Assembly (NCBI GenBank): GCA_019671005.1
Contig: CM033738.1
Location: 19,122,202 to 19,186,201, forward strand
Source: Hibiscus mutabilis
Taxonomy: Eukaryota; Streptophyta; Magnoliopsida; Malvales; Malvaceae
Reading direction: 5' to 3'
Length of the DNA: 64,000 nt
The position numbers and the translations under genes are program-made. Shown here piece after piece: positions 42,666 through 56,812 of this stretch. The notes beneath the pieces are model-generated. The model was given only the letters and a program-made list of their open reading frames with translations, ran no database searches and was not told the DNA's origin. Within the stretch, counting starts at the first letter, position 1, and each line of letters opens with the position of its first letter.

Positions 42666-45396
42666 TGTAACGCTTCATTCCCCGTATTCGATTACCGAAT
42701 ATGAGTCAGAGATGTCACAGAACAATAACATGGTTTTTTTATTCAAAAATTCTATAAATTTAAAACCTTAAAAATAATTAAAACTAACTTGTACACAAAA
42801 TCGGAGCTCCTTTACTTTATGAAAAATAAATTAACTATTTGATAAATAACAGACTCTGAACCAAAATAGAAAATTTTATCTTATTTATACATGCCACTAA
42901 AATTAATTAAAAACCTCAAGTAGGATGTGATTACTGAAGTAGCTTGATGAAAATTTTCTGAACTTGATACAACGCCTTACTTACACCCAATGTCTCGAAC
43001 CACCTACGTGTGCGCATGCAAAACACACGCTGAGTACGAACTTAGTGAGACATTATAAGGTAATCATAAAATTAAATAATAATCAGTATTTAAGTACAAC
43101 ATAGTATAAACAATTTCCTTATAAAACTATTTTAAATCAATATTGCTTTAAAGCAAAGATGAAATATTTATAAAAATCATTCTGTAAAAGTTCTTTTATA
43201 CTAATAGCCTAAGAAGTACGTATAGAAAGAAACTAAGTATACGAGATCGTGTACTCCCAGAGTACTAGCCATTTCCCTTAATGAGAAAGGCAAACATTAC
43301 ATTAATACGAGCTAGTCACCGAAGTGACGGTAGTTCCAGACTACTAGATCCGAAGATCAATGCATTACCAGAATGCTAGCCACCATGTGGCAAGTGTAGC
43401 AACAATGCAGTCCCAAACTGCTAGTCTCTTATGGCATGCCACTATATTGTAACTCTCATGGTAATCTTGGGCAATAAAACAATACTATTACCTTTACAAC
43501 ATATCATTTTATAGATGGTAAAAATCTCATCACCGATAAATCAAAATAATAGCGAAGTTCTTACTCCATTATACCATAATTCATTCTGTAAAAATCATAA
43601 TATATGACAATAAAATTATCGTAAACAAAACATAATAAGGCAGTTCATACCCTATCATGTACAAAACCATCTCTTTTTGCATGTGAAGATATTATATTTC
43701 ACATAAAAATCAACATTACCAACTTGGTTAAATCGTATAGGTCGACTTATCGCAAGTCTTCCTAAATACTTTTAAAACATATAAATGCACTCACCTTGAC
43801 ACTTCTTATCCAAAATTAAAATGTGTGTATTAAGAGAACTTCAAGCTTGGTCATTGCTTTATCTACTGAATTTCCGATTTCTCGTGTTTACTTGAATGCT
43901 TCACATTCATCCCTTGCATGCTCAAATTAATAAAACAATAAGGTACTCATTTTATAATCTATCAATATGCGCTACCTTCAAAGAAATATTTATATAAAAT
44001 AATCTACTTCTCAGAATTAGAGTTCGTTTATTCTTACAGAAACTAGACTCGATAAGCTGTTCAACCATATAAACTAATACCCAAATTTAACTCGTACGAT
44101 TTATGACGAATTTTCAAAGTCAAATTCCAGTGCTGAATTTTGGACCAAACTGCTACTCTGTTTTCTGACCTTTCGTCACTTAAAAATTCATATCTTTTGA
44201 TATATCAATCAAAATCAGTCACCGTTTTGTTTTAAATGAAACTAGACTGAACCATAAATACAATAGTATATGGCTTACTTCCTAATCATTTTTATGGAAT
44301 TTTTGGTGAATTTCCAAACTCACCGCCAAAGACTAAAATTATGGGCAGATTTCATAATTCACATCTTTAGCATCCTTTAACCATTCCAACACCTCAAATT
44401 AACCTTTAATTATATTGTTCCAATATTTTCCTTTCATGAAAACTCCAAATTCAACTTGAATCCTTAAACCCCAAATTAAACCATAATTAATCAAATGATA
44501 TTCTATCAAGAATACATCAATTTCAATCAAGCATGGAAATGATAGAACATCACATAACAATCATAATTCATTTGAATCCCTAAACCCTAAATTATCTCTC
44601 CTCAAAATTCAAGAGTTATCTTCAACTATTCCATGAATTTCTTATACCAAATGAAAGAGAATTCAATGAAGAACAAATTTGTATTTCATGAACTAACCTT
44701 GAATCCAACTCTAAATGCTTGAAATTTGAACTTGAAATTTTTTTCTCCTTTCTCTAAACCTCACAGAAATGAAAGAAAGATGAACCAAAGTTCCATACTT
44801 TTCTTTTCTTTATTTTCTTGCCGAATGGCATTATTTAATCATATTTAATAAAAAATCTCCTTAATAGGCAAATGACTATTTTACCCTTGATATCCAATGC
44901 TCCAAAGCTTACCACTTGTCAAAATATTCACTCATTGGTCAAAATTAAACCAATAAGTTAGTAGTTATCATTTTTTCCCTTGTAATTTTCCAAAATTACA
45001 ATCTTGCCATTATTCATCTAACGGTTCATATTTAACATGGAAAATCAACTTAAATCCAATTGTCCATGTTAAATCCTTCCAAATTAAGGCATGGAAAAGA
45101 TATTATTAATCTTTCCTTATTATCTAACAAAATATCTCAAATATTTGATTCGATTCGATTATCTGAATTTTTCTCGAACTTAACCCTTTTATAGCTTTTA
45201 ACACAAATTTTGTACGAAAAATTCGAGTAACACGGAAACGTCATTTTTGGGGGTAAACTATTCATTTACGGGGACTAAAATACATTACTTTTGAAAATTA
45301 TAATTTAGTCCCTAAACTTTTCCTAAGTTTATACTTTAGCCACCAAACTTTTATTTTATTTATTTTGGTCACTAGCCAAAATTTTGAGGTATTACA
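42666..45396 (-). repeat. LTR D (3' LTR of the 18.5-kb element)
   Basis: + strand ends are TGTAACGCTTCATTCC and GAGGTATTACA. It contains the CTAAGT-type hairpin (43030-43045), a hairpin array (43251-43421) and a decayed TATA-like site (TATACG at 43220-43225, minus). Compared with LTR E it lacks one hairpin of the array. Confidence 0.92.
43251..43421 (-). repeat. Hairpin array of LTR D (CTGGG and TTCG loops in sense)
   Basis: + strand coordinates: GTACT/AGTAC (43251-43265), GTAGT/ACTAC (43330-43344), GCATT/AATGC (43362-43376) and GCAGT/ACTGC (43407-43421). All have five-base loops CCCAG, TCCAG, ACCAG or CCCAA and are followed by TAG. Between them GTCAC/GTGAC (43315-43328) and GATC/GATC (43347-43358) enclose CGAA, which is TTCG on the sense strand and is closed by C-G. 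Stems vary with full pairing kept; loops barely change. Confidence 0.85.
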
Positions 45397-45411
45397 ATTC
45401 TCACCCCTTAA
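45397..45411 (-). other. Polypurine tract of the 18.5-kb element
   Basis: The minus strand reads TTAAGGGGTGAGAAT directly before the TGTAATACC start of LTR D. Confidence 0.8.
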
Positions 45412-47129
45412 AAAAATTCGTCCTTGAATTTTAGCACATACATCTAATTCTCTAATCAATCTCCTATATGGCTTCTAACACTTTGTGATTCTTTCATGAA
45501 TCTTTACTATAGAAATCTCTTTTATTTCTCAATTCTTTGACTCCATAAGCCATGATATTTGTCGGTTCCTCTTCATAAGTGAAATTTAATTGAATCTCAA
45601 CACTTTTTTGGTATTATGATATGTGAAGAATCAAATTGACACTTCAAAAGCATCGACATATGGAAGACATCATGGATTTTAATTATTTTTTAGAACCTAA
45701 TATAGGTCAATGAATCTTAGGCTAAGCTTTACTTTTGGTCTGAACCATAACACCTTCTTCCAAGGTTAAACTTTTAAGGAATGCTTTAACCTTAACTTCA
45801 TATTAAATATATTTTATTTCAAGATCAACATATAATTTCCATTATTCTAAATCAATTCTAAAATTGCTTCGAACCATTCTTACTTTATTCTCCACATCCT
45901 AAACTGAATTAGATCTAATCACCTTTTAGTTATCTTTTTAACTCATTATCATCGGGAATATAAATTATCCCTTGATAATATGAACATCCTTTAGACTTAA
46001 CATCGAAGTCTTTAATTTTCCCTTTTCACCTTACTGAATTCTTTCCAAGCATATATTTTCTTTCATTTGTAAATCTTTGATCCAATTTGTCAAAGTAGAC
46101 TTAAGATGAAGCTGTGTAATCAACACACTATTCTCTTCCAAAGATAATTGGACATTTAATTCTTATAAGGCAAAGAAAGACTTTCGGCTAAATACATCAG
46201 CCACTATTTTAGCCTCATTACATTAATACATATCCCAACCTACTATGGGGCATATCATTAAATAACTTGGAATCCTTATTAACTTCATATTGTATTAATA
46301 CTAGTGCTACTATCTTAACTTTCTTAGGATCTACTCAAATCCTTTTTGTTGAGACAATGTGACCTGAAGATGCAACTTGAATTAATCAAATTCACATGTG
46401 GGTAACTTTTCATATAACTACCTTTCCCACAAGGCTTGTAGCACTATTCGTAAATGTTTATCAACTTCTTCTTTCATACTACACTCTTAAGGAATTCATC
46501 TTTATACTCGATTGATAACTATTATTATAAGAAATTTCATCTAGTGACACATACTTTTTCTAAGAGCCTTCAAACTCAGTCAAATAAAAACTATACATAT
46601 CGTTCAAAATCTAAATTAACCTTTCATATTGTTCGTCATTCTATGGATGCAAACAGTGTTAAAATTTATGTCGAGTTCCTAATGCCTTATGCTAGGAACT
46701 CTAAAATCTTGAGATAACCATGGATCTTAATCATACACAATGAAAATAGTACAACACGTAACTTCACAATATTTCAGATTTAGAGCTAGCATATTTATTC
46801 ATTACAAATTTATTCAATCTGACCACAATTACCCAAATCAAATCATTTTACTTGGTATCATTGATAACCTAGTTATGAAATCCATCGTAACTCTTTTCCA
46901 CTTCCACTAGGGGAATGTAAATATGTTACCACATTTCCAGTGGTACTTGATGTTTTGCTTCCAGTTGCTAGCCTGTCAAGCATGTAGCCATAAATTAAGT
47001 TACTGTATTTTTTATATCTGGCCATCAATGTTTGCTCTTCAGATCTAGATACATCCTATTGCATTTTGGATGCATTGACAATAAACTACAGTGTTCTTTA
47101 TTAAGACGTTCTAGTTTCAACTCATCATC
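45412..47129 (-). pseudogene. Integrase remnant of the 18.5-kb element
   Basis: Very decayed. Near 46870-46930 the minus strand still shows the segment corresponding to the IP-WKWERVTMDF core start, with changes and a stop. Further left there are only scattered hints, and many stops occur in all frames. The assignment rests on position (before the polypurine tract) and this one segment. Confidence 0.5.
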
Positions 47130-50100
47130 TATAATACCCTTAACGTATACTCGTAGTACGAATACACATTAAGGATGTCACAATATTATTTAACAAAGTT
47201 CTAGACTTGTAAATTTTTTTTTAAAACATCTGACTTAAAACTAGTTTATAAAATAACCCTTTCTCGACTTTCGAAGTATTCATAGCCTATTGTAGATGGC
47301 TAGTTTTGACCCTAAATTGGTTTATAAATCATATTAGTCAGTTATTAAAATAAGTATATAACTCAGGCTGAAAACTAGGTACACTGCCTAGGCTCTTTCT
47401 TGAATTTAAAATTGTTACACTATAAATGATAAATAAAATTTTACCCGATTAAATATCTTTACAGATAATTCTTTAACCATACAAATATTTCATATTTCCA
47501 TGATTAATCCTCTATACTATCTTAAACTAATTTATCACATTACTAGTACCTTATTATGTTCTTATTTATTTATAGTTTATTAATGAAACTGACTATTTAT
47601 CTGACTCTTAATCAACCTCATTGTAATACTCTAATATTTGGTTAGTGACCAAATCATAAAGAATTAAAAGTTTGTGGTTTTAGTTCAGTGACTAAAATGT
47701 AAAATTTTAAAGTTTAGTGGCTAAAGTGAAAAGTTGAGAAAAGTTTAGGGACCAACATGGTAATTTTCCCAAAAAATATTTTTATTCTATTAATAAATAG
47801 ATCACCTAAGGGTATGGATCGAATATAAAAATTATGGTTTGATTTGATGTTTCTATTACTGGGAAATTACGGTTATAGTTTAAATGGAATTCGGATGATC
47901 AGTCGACCTCAGAATGTTATGGAAATTTGAAGGTAGTCTTGGGAAGACCCAATAAACATGAAATTGAAGTTTTGAATCGTTTTTAATTGATTTAGATTTG
48001 ATTCTATTCAGTGTTTTATATAGATGGTAAAATGGCAAATTTGAGGAAAAGTTGAATAGTGAGGGGTATTTTGGTCTTTTCACTTAAAGGGGACATGAAT
48101 GGAATTTTGGATATTGTTACATGGAAAATGAATAGTGGCTGATTAGAATTTAACTAGAATGGAAAAATAGAAATTAAAGATTTAGTTGGAGGCTAAATTG
48201 GTAATTTGGCATTATTTGAATTTTATATTCAAATACACTTTACAAGTGAATTAATAAGGATAAAAGATGATAAAAATCATCCCATTTTCAGCCATATTGC
48301 CGTGAGCTTGGGAGAAGAAAAGAACAAGGTTTGTTTTTCCAAATTTTAATTATTTTGATCATTTCTAGTTAGATTTTTATTTTGCTTAAGTTAGATAAAA
48401 TGATATTCTCTTCATTCTCTACATGTTGATAGCAATTTTACATAGGGTTATGAAGAATTGTTTTTATTCTTGAAGAGAGAGAAAATAGGGTTTGAAGATT
48501 AAAGAAAGTATTAAGCTTGATTATGTTAGAACTTATGTTATAAAGGTGTAATTTTGCTTGAATCAAGTTAATTTCATGTTGGAAGTTATAAACCCTAATC
48601 TTGAATTTAGGAATTTGTTAGGGTTTTGTGAAATAAGGATGAAAATGGTTATATTGTGATGTTTGAAGCATTATATTGATGATGGAAGTTCAATTTTAAT
48701 GTTAGAATGAAAAATCCCTATTTGGAGAAATCTAGGGACCAATTCGAAATTTTGAAGAAAATTAGGGGAAATTATGTCAAGAATTATTTTGATGTTGGAA
48801 AGGACTAAAAAAAATGACATTTTTCATACTTGGTTGAAGTTGGAATATTGAAAATTGAATGAAGGACCATTATGCCAATTATGGAAAAATTTAGGGATGA
48901 AGTGTAAAGATATTTTTGATGTTGGTCATGAAAGAATAAATATTCTACATGCTTTGAAGTGTTGTTTGAAGTAAAAATCCAATGTTGAAAAGTTTAGGGA
49001 CCCTTCGGTAATTACAAGAAATATTGGGGAAATTTTTGTGAAATATTAATTTAAAGTCTTTAGGTTGGTTGTTATCACCTAAGCTCTATTTTAATATTTA
49101 CATTATTAGAAATGGGAGTGAATTGTAAAAATTCAAAAGTTGAGTTAATAATTATAAATGAAAGAATGGAGGAAGTTGAGGGATAGATTTAATTGAAAAA
49201 AGTATTGATATGTTATTAGTACATTAAAGGATTTTTCATGAATTTTCTCCTATTAATGTACTTAGTGGATTAGTAATCTAACATATACATTTAATTATAT
49301 GTGTTACGTAATGGTTGATTACAAGCAGCTGAACACGTTCAAGATCAAAACGAATCAAGAAAATAAAGACAACGTCCTAGTGTAGACATATTTTGGTATA
49401 AGTAATTAGTGAGACATATAAGGTGAGTGCATTTATATGTTTTGAAATGTATTTTAGTAAACTTTTATAAATTCTATTTATTTGATTTCATTAAAATGAT
49501 AACATGGTTTTTCTATAAGTTATATGATGATTCACAAGCAAAGGAAAAAGGTTAGTACATGTTAGGGTATGAATTGCCCTATTATGTTTTATTTTGATAA
49601 GTTATTATTGAATAATAGTGATATATGAATCATTTATCAAATGATAATTTACAAGTCAATTATATGAAATTATTTTTCCAAGTTTATGATAGAGAGTTAC
49701 AGTATAGTGGCATGCCATTAGAGGTCTAACAGTCAAGGACTGCAGTATAGCTATACACCGATCTTCGGATCTATATGTTTTCTGCACTTACGTGTCTATA
49801 TGTTTCCGGCACTTTATGTGTTTATATGTTATCGTCACTTCGGTGACTAGTAGTCAAGAAGTACCGACCTTGCATACTTTAGTTTCTCTTTATACAAATT
49901 CTTGGGCTAATTATAAAGTAAATGTATATGAAATTCACCATTTCTTATATGTGATTGTTTATAAGTATATGAAAGATTTAATATCATTTTGCTTAACCAT
50001 GTTTTCATTTATTTTGATACTTATTTTATGATTATTTATAATACCTCACTAAGTTATACTTAGCGTGTGTATTTTGCCTGTGCACACGTAGGTTAATACG

Positions 50101-52692
50101 GTACGGTGGTAAGCAGCATTAGCTCGGGAGCAGTTTGGACGAGCAGATATTACAGGTTATCATAGTAGTTATTTTGACATCCTATATGACGTATTGTTAG
50201 TGGCATGTATAATATTAAACTCTTGTGTTTTGTGTAAATTAAACTCTAACTTTATGTTTTATTATGGTTATGGTTAAAAATATGGACTAGTATTATTTAT
50301 TAGATGATTTAAAATGGTTTATGAATATTTTAGTAGACTTATTTTTGAAACGGATAAAACCAGTCTTGAAATTCTGCTCTAGAAAGTGACTTTAAAAAAT
50401 TGCTATAAATTCCACATATTGATTTAGATAATGAATCTTATATGTATGAACTGGAAATTGAGTCTAGTCTATTTTAAAACAAACGGTGACCGGTTTCAAT
50501 TTATATATCAAAAGATATGAAGTTTTATTCGATGCAAGGTCAGAATTTCCAGATAGCAGATCTGCACTGTAGTGCATATTTAACGAATTTTCTGCACTTG
50601 TGTGCCATGAGTTAAGATCTCTAATTTATATGGATTGATACCTTGATGAATCTAGTTTACTAGGAATTTTTACAAATGAAGTTTTGAAGCTTACAAAAAT
50701 TTTTAATTTTTTTTAAGAAAAGACAGTGCAGGCTGCCAGATTTTTCATAAATTGGAAAAATGGATTTTTAATTTAATTAACATCACCGACTCGTGTTTGG
50801 CAACAAATATGGGAAAGTGGTGTTGCACTCATGCCTTTAAAACAACTAACAAATAAATAGATACATGCCCACTAGTGAATTCATAAATTAGAATGTCTTA
50901 CTGATGTTTGGCAAATTGCAGCTTGATTAACATGCGTGACTCCTCTTCCGGTATGTTTCCAATAACCTACGTGTGAAACAACATACGCTAAGTATTCACT
51001 TAGTGAGGCAAAGCATATAAGGTTATCAAATAACTGACATGAACATAATTCAAGGCTTATTTTATTTCTAGCTTATCCAAGTATAACTGATAAATTACTT
51101 GTATTAAGTTCATCATGTTTACTTGACATACTTCAACATGCTTCTCATAGCATAATATAACATGTTTCTATGTTATTTCATGGCAAACTTTATCATAATT
51201 CTAATTCTTTGCCTAACATATCAAACAAAGAAATACAAATATTACTGAGCTTAATATAATCAGGAAAATACTGATCATACAGAAAATAATGAGATATACA
51301 GAGATGTACAGAGAGTACGGAGAACCTGTTATTTCTCGTACTTAGTACCAAAACTTTGCAGAAAACTTAGTACATAACGGAATTTTACAAGCTCACTAGC
51401 TCGATTACCTCCACTTTTATTAGTCTTTTAAATTCACCCAAAGTATACTTTATGAGACCTTAGGTACGCGAGTCATCTGAAATATGACACCGTAGTGCCA
51501 AACGGAACAGACAAATGAGTACGTACTCGAGGATGCTTTTTGCTCCTCATAAAAGCACCTCGTTAGTGTCATTAGCACTATGGGCGCGGATCTCCAGGTA
51601 CACACCAAGGGTTTGGGTCCCCAAGGTGTATGTAACACCATCGTAGTGACAAAAACATGTAATCATATCATAACTTGAGTGATGCAGCTGCTAAGGACTC
51701 TATGGCATGACAACTATACCAAGGACTCCCACTTTGTAATACTTGGGCATACAAATTTATGTATATCATGATCAGAAGTTATCATATCAGATGTCATCAA
51801 TAAATCATAATAGCAGTTCATAACCCAAATAATATCAGGTATACTATAGCAAAGATATCTATAAGAGCATTGACAATGTATTATACATATTACTTGCTCT
51901 TACCATCTTCAAATAACATATCAATTATATTGACTACCATAACATTTCACAGATAAGTTCTCATACTTGAAACAATATGTTATTCAAGCCATATTAGCTT
52001 ATTTATTAAGAAAAATTTTCCAGTCAGTGATCATGTATCAAACACATCACTTATTCTTAATTTTTTTATGAACATAACATATCATAAATAATTCTTTAGT
52101 CATATGTTAGGAACATTGTCCCCATATTGCTCGCCATATCACTTACCACATTTAAATAGTAGAACATAACGTCAACATATATCATACCATGCATTCATAA
52201 ATAAGGTTGGCTTATCGCAAGCCTCCCTTTATCACATGCATAATTAAGTAACAATTAAGGCACTCACCTTGGCCACTTAACACAATGCCTCACTAAGTCC
52301 TAGTTCAATCCTTTCTTTCATAGTACCTCGAACCTTCTTTGATTCGGGTTTGACTTCAATAATCACTTGAATACAATAAAATATTTGTTAGATTCAAATC
52401 TAACAATACCTTACACATTTTGTTTAATGTAATCATTCGAATATAAAATTTCCAATTATTTTCCTTTCTTCATTGTACTGTTCAAAAACTCATTATGGTC
52501 CTTAGTGACCAATTTGAACCAATAATTCTTCCGAGCTTGCTAACTAACATTTAAATACAAAATGTTTCAAATTCCATTTTTTGACAGCTTGCGCTACCTT
52601 CAAAGATTTACTTATACATAGCAAAATACATATTGGATCTTAATTTCCTTTATACCGTAAAAACTAGATTCGATAGCGGTTGTAACGGTATA
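47130..52692 (-). repeat. LTR I/K: minus-oriented LTR split by solo LTR J
   Basis: The left part (47130-47621) starts TATAATACCCTTAACGTATAC, the same family as LTRs G and H (TGTAACAYCCTTAACG). The right part (50833-52692) resumes where J's target duplication ends and aligns with G (ACATGCCCACTAG, then CCTACGTGTG). Landmarks are the CTAAGT/ACTTAG hairpin (50988-51003), palindrome GAGTACGTACTC (51517-51528) and GAGGA/TCCTC hairpin (51529-51548). It is cut at 52692 by LTR G, since the matching LTR D continues much further. No primer site adjoins its left end. Confidence 0.75.
47622..50827 (+). mobile_element. LTR J: solo LTR with CTCAT target duplication
   Basis: It is 3,206 bp, starts TGTAATACTCTAATATTTGG and ends GGTGTTGCA. 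CTCAT precedes it (47617-47621) and follows it (50828-50832). Its start resembles the reverse complement of the LTR D end, so it is related but opposite in orientation. It carries CAGTC/GACTG (49730-49742), GATC/GATC around TTCG (49760-49771), GTCAC/GTGAC around TTCG (49834-49847) and the CTAAGT hairpin (50049-50063). No internal element sequence is associated. Confidence 0.87.
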
Positions 52693-53905
52693 TGTAACAC
52701 CCTTAACGTATACTCATTGGCCAAATATACATTAAAGATATTACAAAATTGTTGGAAAAGATCTTGACTTGTAAATTTTTTTTACCAAAATTCAGCTTTT
52801 AGTTTAACCCTTCCTCGGTTTTAAATTAAAAACTATGTCGTCCAGATGCAGCTAGTTTTAACCTTGAATTGGTTTACAAAACTTATAATTGGGTTATTGA
52901 AATAAAAATATAACTCAGGGTGAAAACTATGTGTGTTGCCTAGACCCTTTATTGATTTAAAACTTTTACACAGTTAGGGTTAAACTATGTTTAAGTGTAC
53001 CAAAATTTATTGCTACTATTAACAAACTATATTTCTAAACTTATTCATCACAAAAGCATATCTTTAACTAGTAAGTGTATACTTTAAAACAATTTAACTA
53101 TAAAATATTTACATGCCCACTAGATATCAATTTATGATAAGGATGTACTTACTGTGACTTACTGTAGTAACTTGATTTTTCCAAAAGTTCAGCTCAGCTC
53201 CTCTTCGCTAGGCAATTTCGGAGAACCTACGTGTGACATAAGACACACGCTAAGTACAAACTTAGCGAGGCAGTTAAACTTATTTGTTTCAGGAACATGA
53301 AATAATGTAATACAGTATTGCATATATAAAAGTGCATTTTGTTTTCTCTATAATATGGTAAGTATATCACAGTGTACATATGTCATGTATCATAACTATC
53401 ATATAAATCATGTTATTATTGCATAATATATTCTCTATCATGGACATGCTTTCAACATGTAATCATTTACATATCGCGTACTTTATCATGATCATACTTC
53501 ATTATGCCATCATTTGCATAACATGTATTCTATCATATAGCATGTAATATTTCTATCATGTATCATGTAACATTTCTATCATATATCAATAACATTTCTA
53601 TCTCGTATGTCATGTACTTCTCAGTTATGTAACATGTAACTTCTTTATCATGTATCATGAAATCATGTAACATCTTTTTCATGTATCATGTAATCATGTA
53701 ACATTTTTGTATCATGTATCATTTCTAGCATATGAATCATGTATCGTCATGCAGTCATTTGCATGATCATGATCTACCATGTAATCATCTTGTTATTATT
53801 ATCATCGTGTCTAGCTAGAGGCCCATGGAAACCCCGTAGCCTATCTGCACCGTAGTGCCATGTAGAGTACGTACTCGGGAGGACGCTCTTTGCCCCTTAT
53901 AAGCA
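52693..53905 (-). repeat. LTR G (truncated 3' LTR of the nested element)
   Basis: It starts TGTAACACCCTTAACG and closely matches LTR H. It contains the CGCTAAGT/ACTTAGCG hairpin (53248-53267), an array of ATCATGTAACAT-type words (53400-53760) and GAGTACGTACTC. It ends abruptly after GAGGACGCTCTTTGC, at nearly the same internal point where H ends. Confidence 0.8.
53400..53760 (-). repeat. Degenerate ATCATGTAACAT repeat in LTR G
   Basis: Repeated words TATCATGTATCATG, CATGTAACATTTCT and variants at about 25-35 bp intervals. A matching stretch lies at 56290-56625 in LTR H, with small insertions and deletions between the two. Confidence 0.75.
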
Positions 53906-55562
53906 AATTTGGTTAAGAGCAAGTACTTTTCTCATGATTTTGTAAACTCAATTATATAAGTTCTTAGCATGTCCTATAGAATCCGTATAATCCTTTCAAA
54001 ATGCCATCTATTTGCGGATAAAAAGTTGTACTAAGATTTAGTTTAGTATCTAAAGCTTCAAATAAAGTACCTCAATACCTTGAAGTAAGCCTTGGGTCTC
54101 TGTCTAACACTATCGATGGTGAGACACCATGTAGTCTTACTATTTTTCGAACATAGAGTTCTGCATATTTATCTAGCGAATAATCTATTCAAACTGGAAT
54201 AAAGTGATCAAACTTGTCAAACAATCCATAATGACTCATATTGAATTCTTTTTACTTGATGTAGCTAACAATCACGTTATAAAATCCATAGTTACTCGTT
54301 CCCACTTCCATTGGGGAATAGAGATAGGCTGAAGTTATCTAGAAGGTACCGGGTGTTCAGCTTTTACTTGTTGACATATTAAACACTTTACCACAAATTC
54401 TGTGATTGTTCTTTTCATTCCTGATCACAATTTCAAGTTTTCAAATCTTGATACATCTTAATACTCCTTGGGTGCATAGTCAATGGACTATAATGAGTCT
54501 CTGATAATATCTCTTTCTTCAGGTTATCATTATCAGGAATATAGACTTTACCTCAGTAATATAAACAACCATTTGGCTTAATTTCACAGTCCTATACTTT
54601 CCTAGTTCCAGCTCGTCTCCTCTTTTCAAGACATCTTTCATCCATAGATTACAAAATTTTGAATTAATCCAATAAAGTTGGCTTTATCTGAAATTCTGTG
54701 TCAAGGAACCATCTCGTTCCAATGACAAATGTGCATTCATCATACGCAAAGCAGAAAATGTCTCCCGACTAAGAGCATATGCGATTACATTAGCCTTTCC
54801 AAGATGGTAATCAATAAGCACATCATAATCCTTTAAAAATTCAACCCACCTTCGTTGTCGCAGATTCATATGCTTTTGCGTCATCAGATACTTTAAATTC
54901 TTATGATCCGTGTAAATATGACACTTTTCACCATACAATTAATGTTGCCAGATTTTCAAAGCAAAAATCATAGCTGCCATTCCCAAATCATGCGTTGGAT
55001 AGTTCTTTTAATGAGTTTTTGAACTGCCTTGATGCATAGGCTACTACTCGACCTTCTTGCATTAGCACGCAACCCAAACCGCAATGAAATACATCATTGT
55101 TCGAAATATATATATTCTTTTCCTGGCAACTAGAACTTACACTTAGAAAACTTGGCATAAAGATACTAATCTCTTAAAGTTTATAGTATCACACGAAGAT
55201 GGTAATCTTGCTCAGTATCAAATCAGCTGTATATTGACTTAATCTATTAAAATTTAGCTCGTACTCATAAACAATACGAGTACCTTATTCAAACTTAGGA
55301 CTACTGCACATTTCTCTTTTAACTAGTTGCCAACATACTTGGCTTTAAACATTATTCTTCCTTCCTTTGATTTCCATAATTAAACATTTATCGCAGTCCA
55401 TCAATACTTAACATCATCTATTTCTACTTAAACTTATTCATGTTATTGAGGAGCATAATCAAGTTACACAGTAGTACACAAGTAACATAACATCCTAGGG
55501 GCATGTACTTAACATTAAATCATATTAAACTCGATTTAGCCTCCAGAATCGGCTAAACCTGT
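53906..55562 (-). pseudogene. Internally deleted pol of the nested element: gag fragment, RNase H, integrase N-terminus
   Basis: On the minus strand near 55200-55280 YEYELNFNRLSQY resembles gag. CGLGCVLMQEGRVVAYASRQF at about 55000-55075 and the open frame 54684-54938 (KCHIYTDHKNLKYLM, LRQRRWVEFLKDYDVLIDYH) are RNase H. Integrase fragments (WKWERVTMDF-like near 54290, VSPSIVLDRDP-like near 54110) reach about 54030. Gag thus runs into RNase H within 150 bp, so protease and RT are deleted. The integrase end and polypurine tract are also gone. Confidence 0.78.
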
Positions 55563-55574
55563 AGCTCTGATACC
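55563..55574 (-). other. Primer-binding site, initiator tRNA-Met type (nested element)
   Basis: The minus strand reads TGGTATCAGAGC, a perfect match to the common plant retrotransposon primer site. It lies six bases from LTR H and makes H a 5' LTR. Confidence 0.92.
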
Positions 55575-55580
55575 AATAAA

Positions 55581-56812
55581 TGTAACATCCTTAACGTATA
55601 CTCGTAGGCCGAATGTACATTAAAGATGTTACAAAATTGTTGGAAAAGATCTTGACTTGTAATTTTTTTTACCAAAATTTAGCTTTTAGTTTAACCCTTC
55701 CTCGGTTTTAAATTAAAAACTATGTGATCTAGATGCAGCTAGTGTAACCTTGAATTGGTTTACAAAACTTATAATTGAGTTATTGAAATAAAAATATAAC
55801 TCAGGGTGAAAACTATGTGTGTTGCCTAGACCCTTTCTTGATTTTAAAACTTCTACACGATTAAGGTTAAACTATGTTTAATTGTACCAAAATTTATTGC
55901 TACTATTAACAAACTATATTTCTAAACTTATTCATCACAAAAGCATATCTTTAACTAGTAAATGTATACTTTAAAACAATTTAACTATAAAATATTTACA
56001 TGCCCACTAGATATCAATTTACGATAAGGATGTACTTACTGTGACTTACTGTAGTAACTTGATTTTTCCAAAAGTTCAACTCCTCTTCTTTAGGCAATTT
56101 CGGAGAACCTACGTGTGACATAAGACAAACGCTAAGTACGAACTTAGCGAGGCAGTTAAACTTATCTATTTCAAGAACATGAAATAATGTAATACAATAT
56201 GGCATATATAAAAGTGCATTTTGTTTTCTCTATAATATGGTAAGTATATCACAATGTACATATGTCATGTATCATAACTATCATATAAATCATGTTATTA
56301 TTGCATAATATATTCTCTATCATGGACATGCTTTCAACATGTAATCATTTACATATCGTGTACTTTATCATGGTCATACTTCATTATTCCATCATTTGCA
56401 TAACATGTATTCTATCATATAGCATGTAATATTTCTATCATATAACATTTCTATCATATATCAATAACATTTCTATCTCGTATGTCATGTACTTCTCAGT
56501 CATGTAACATATAACTTCTTTTATCATGTATTATGAAATCATGTAACATATTTTTCATGTATCATGTAATCATGTAACATCTATGTATCAAGTATCATTT
56601 CTGTCATATGAATCATGTATCGTCATGCAGTCATTTGCATGCTCATGATCTACCATGTAATCATCTTGTTATTATTATCATCGTGTCTGGCTAGAGGCCC
56701 ATGGAAACCTCATAGCCTATCTGCACTGTAGTGCCATGTAGAGTACGTACTCAGGAGGATGCTCTTTGCTCCTCATATAAGGACACTCTTTGCTCCTTAT
56801 ATTAAAAATACC
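55581..56812 (-). repeat. LTR H (5' LTR of the nested element, truncated)
   Basis: It starts TGTAACATCCTTAACG and is near-identical to LTR G. It has the CGCTAAGT/ACTTAGCG hairpin (56130-56149) and GAGTACGTACTC (56741-56752). Two adjacent hairpins follow with near-constant loop: GAGGA/TCCTC (56755-56774) and AAGGA/TCCTT (56779-56798). It then runs directly into RT sequence of the host element. Confidence 0.82.
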
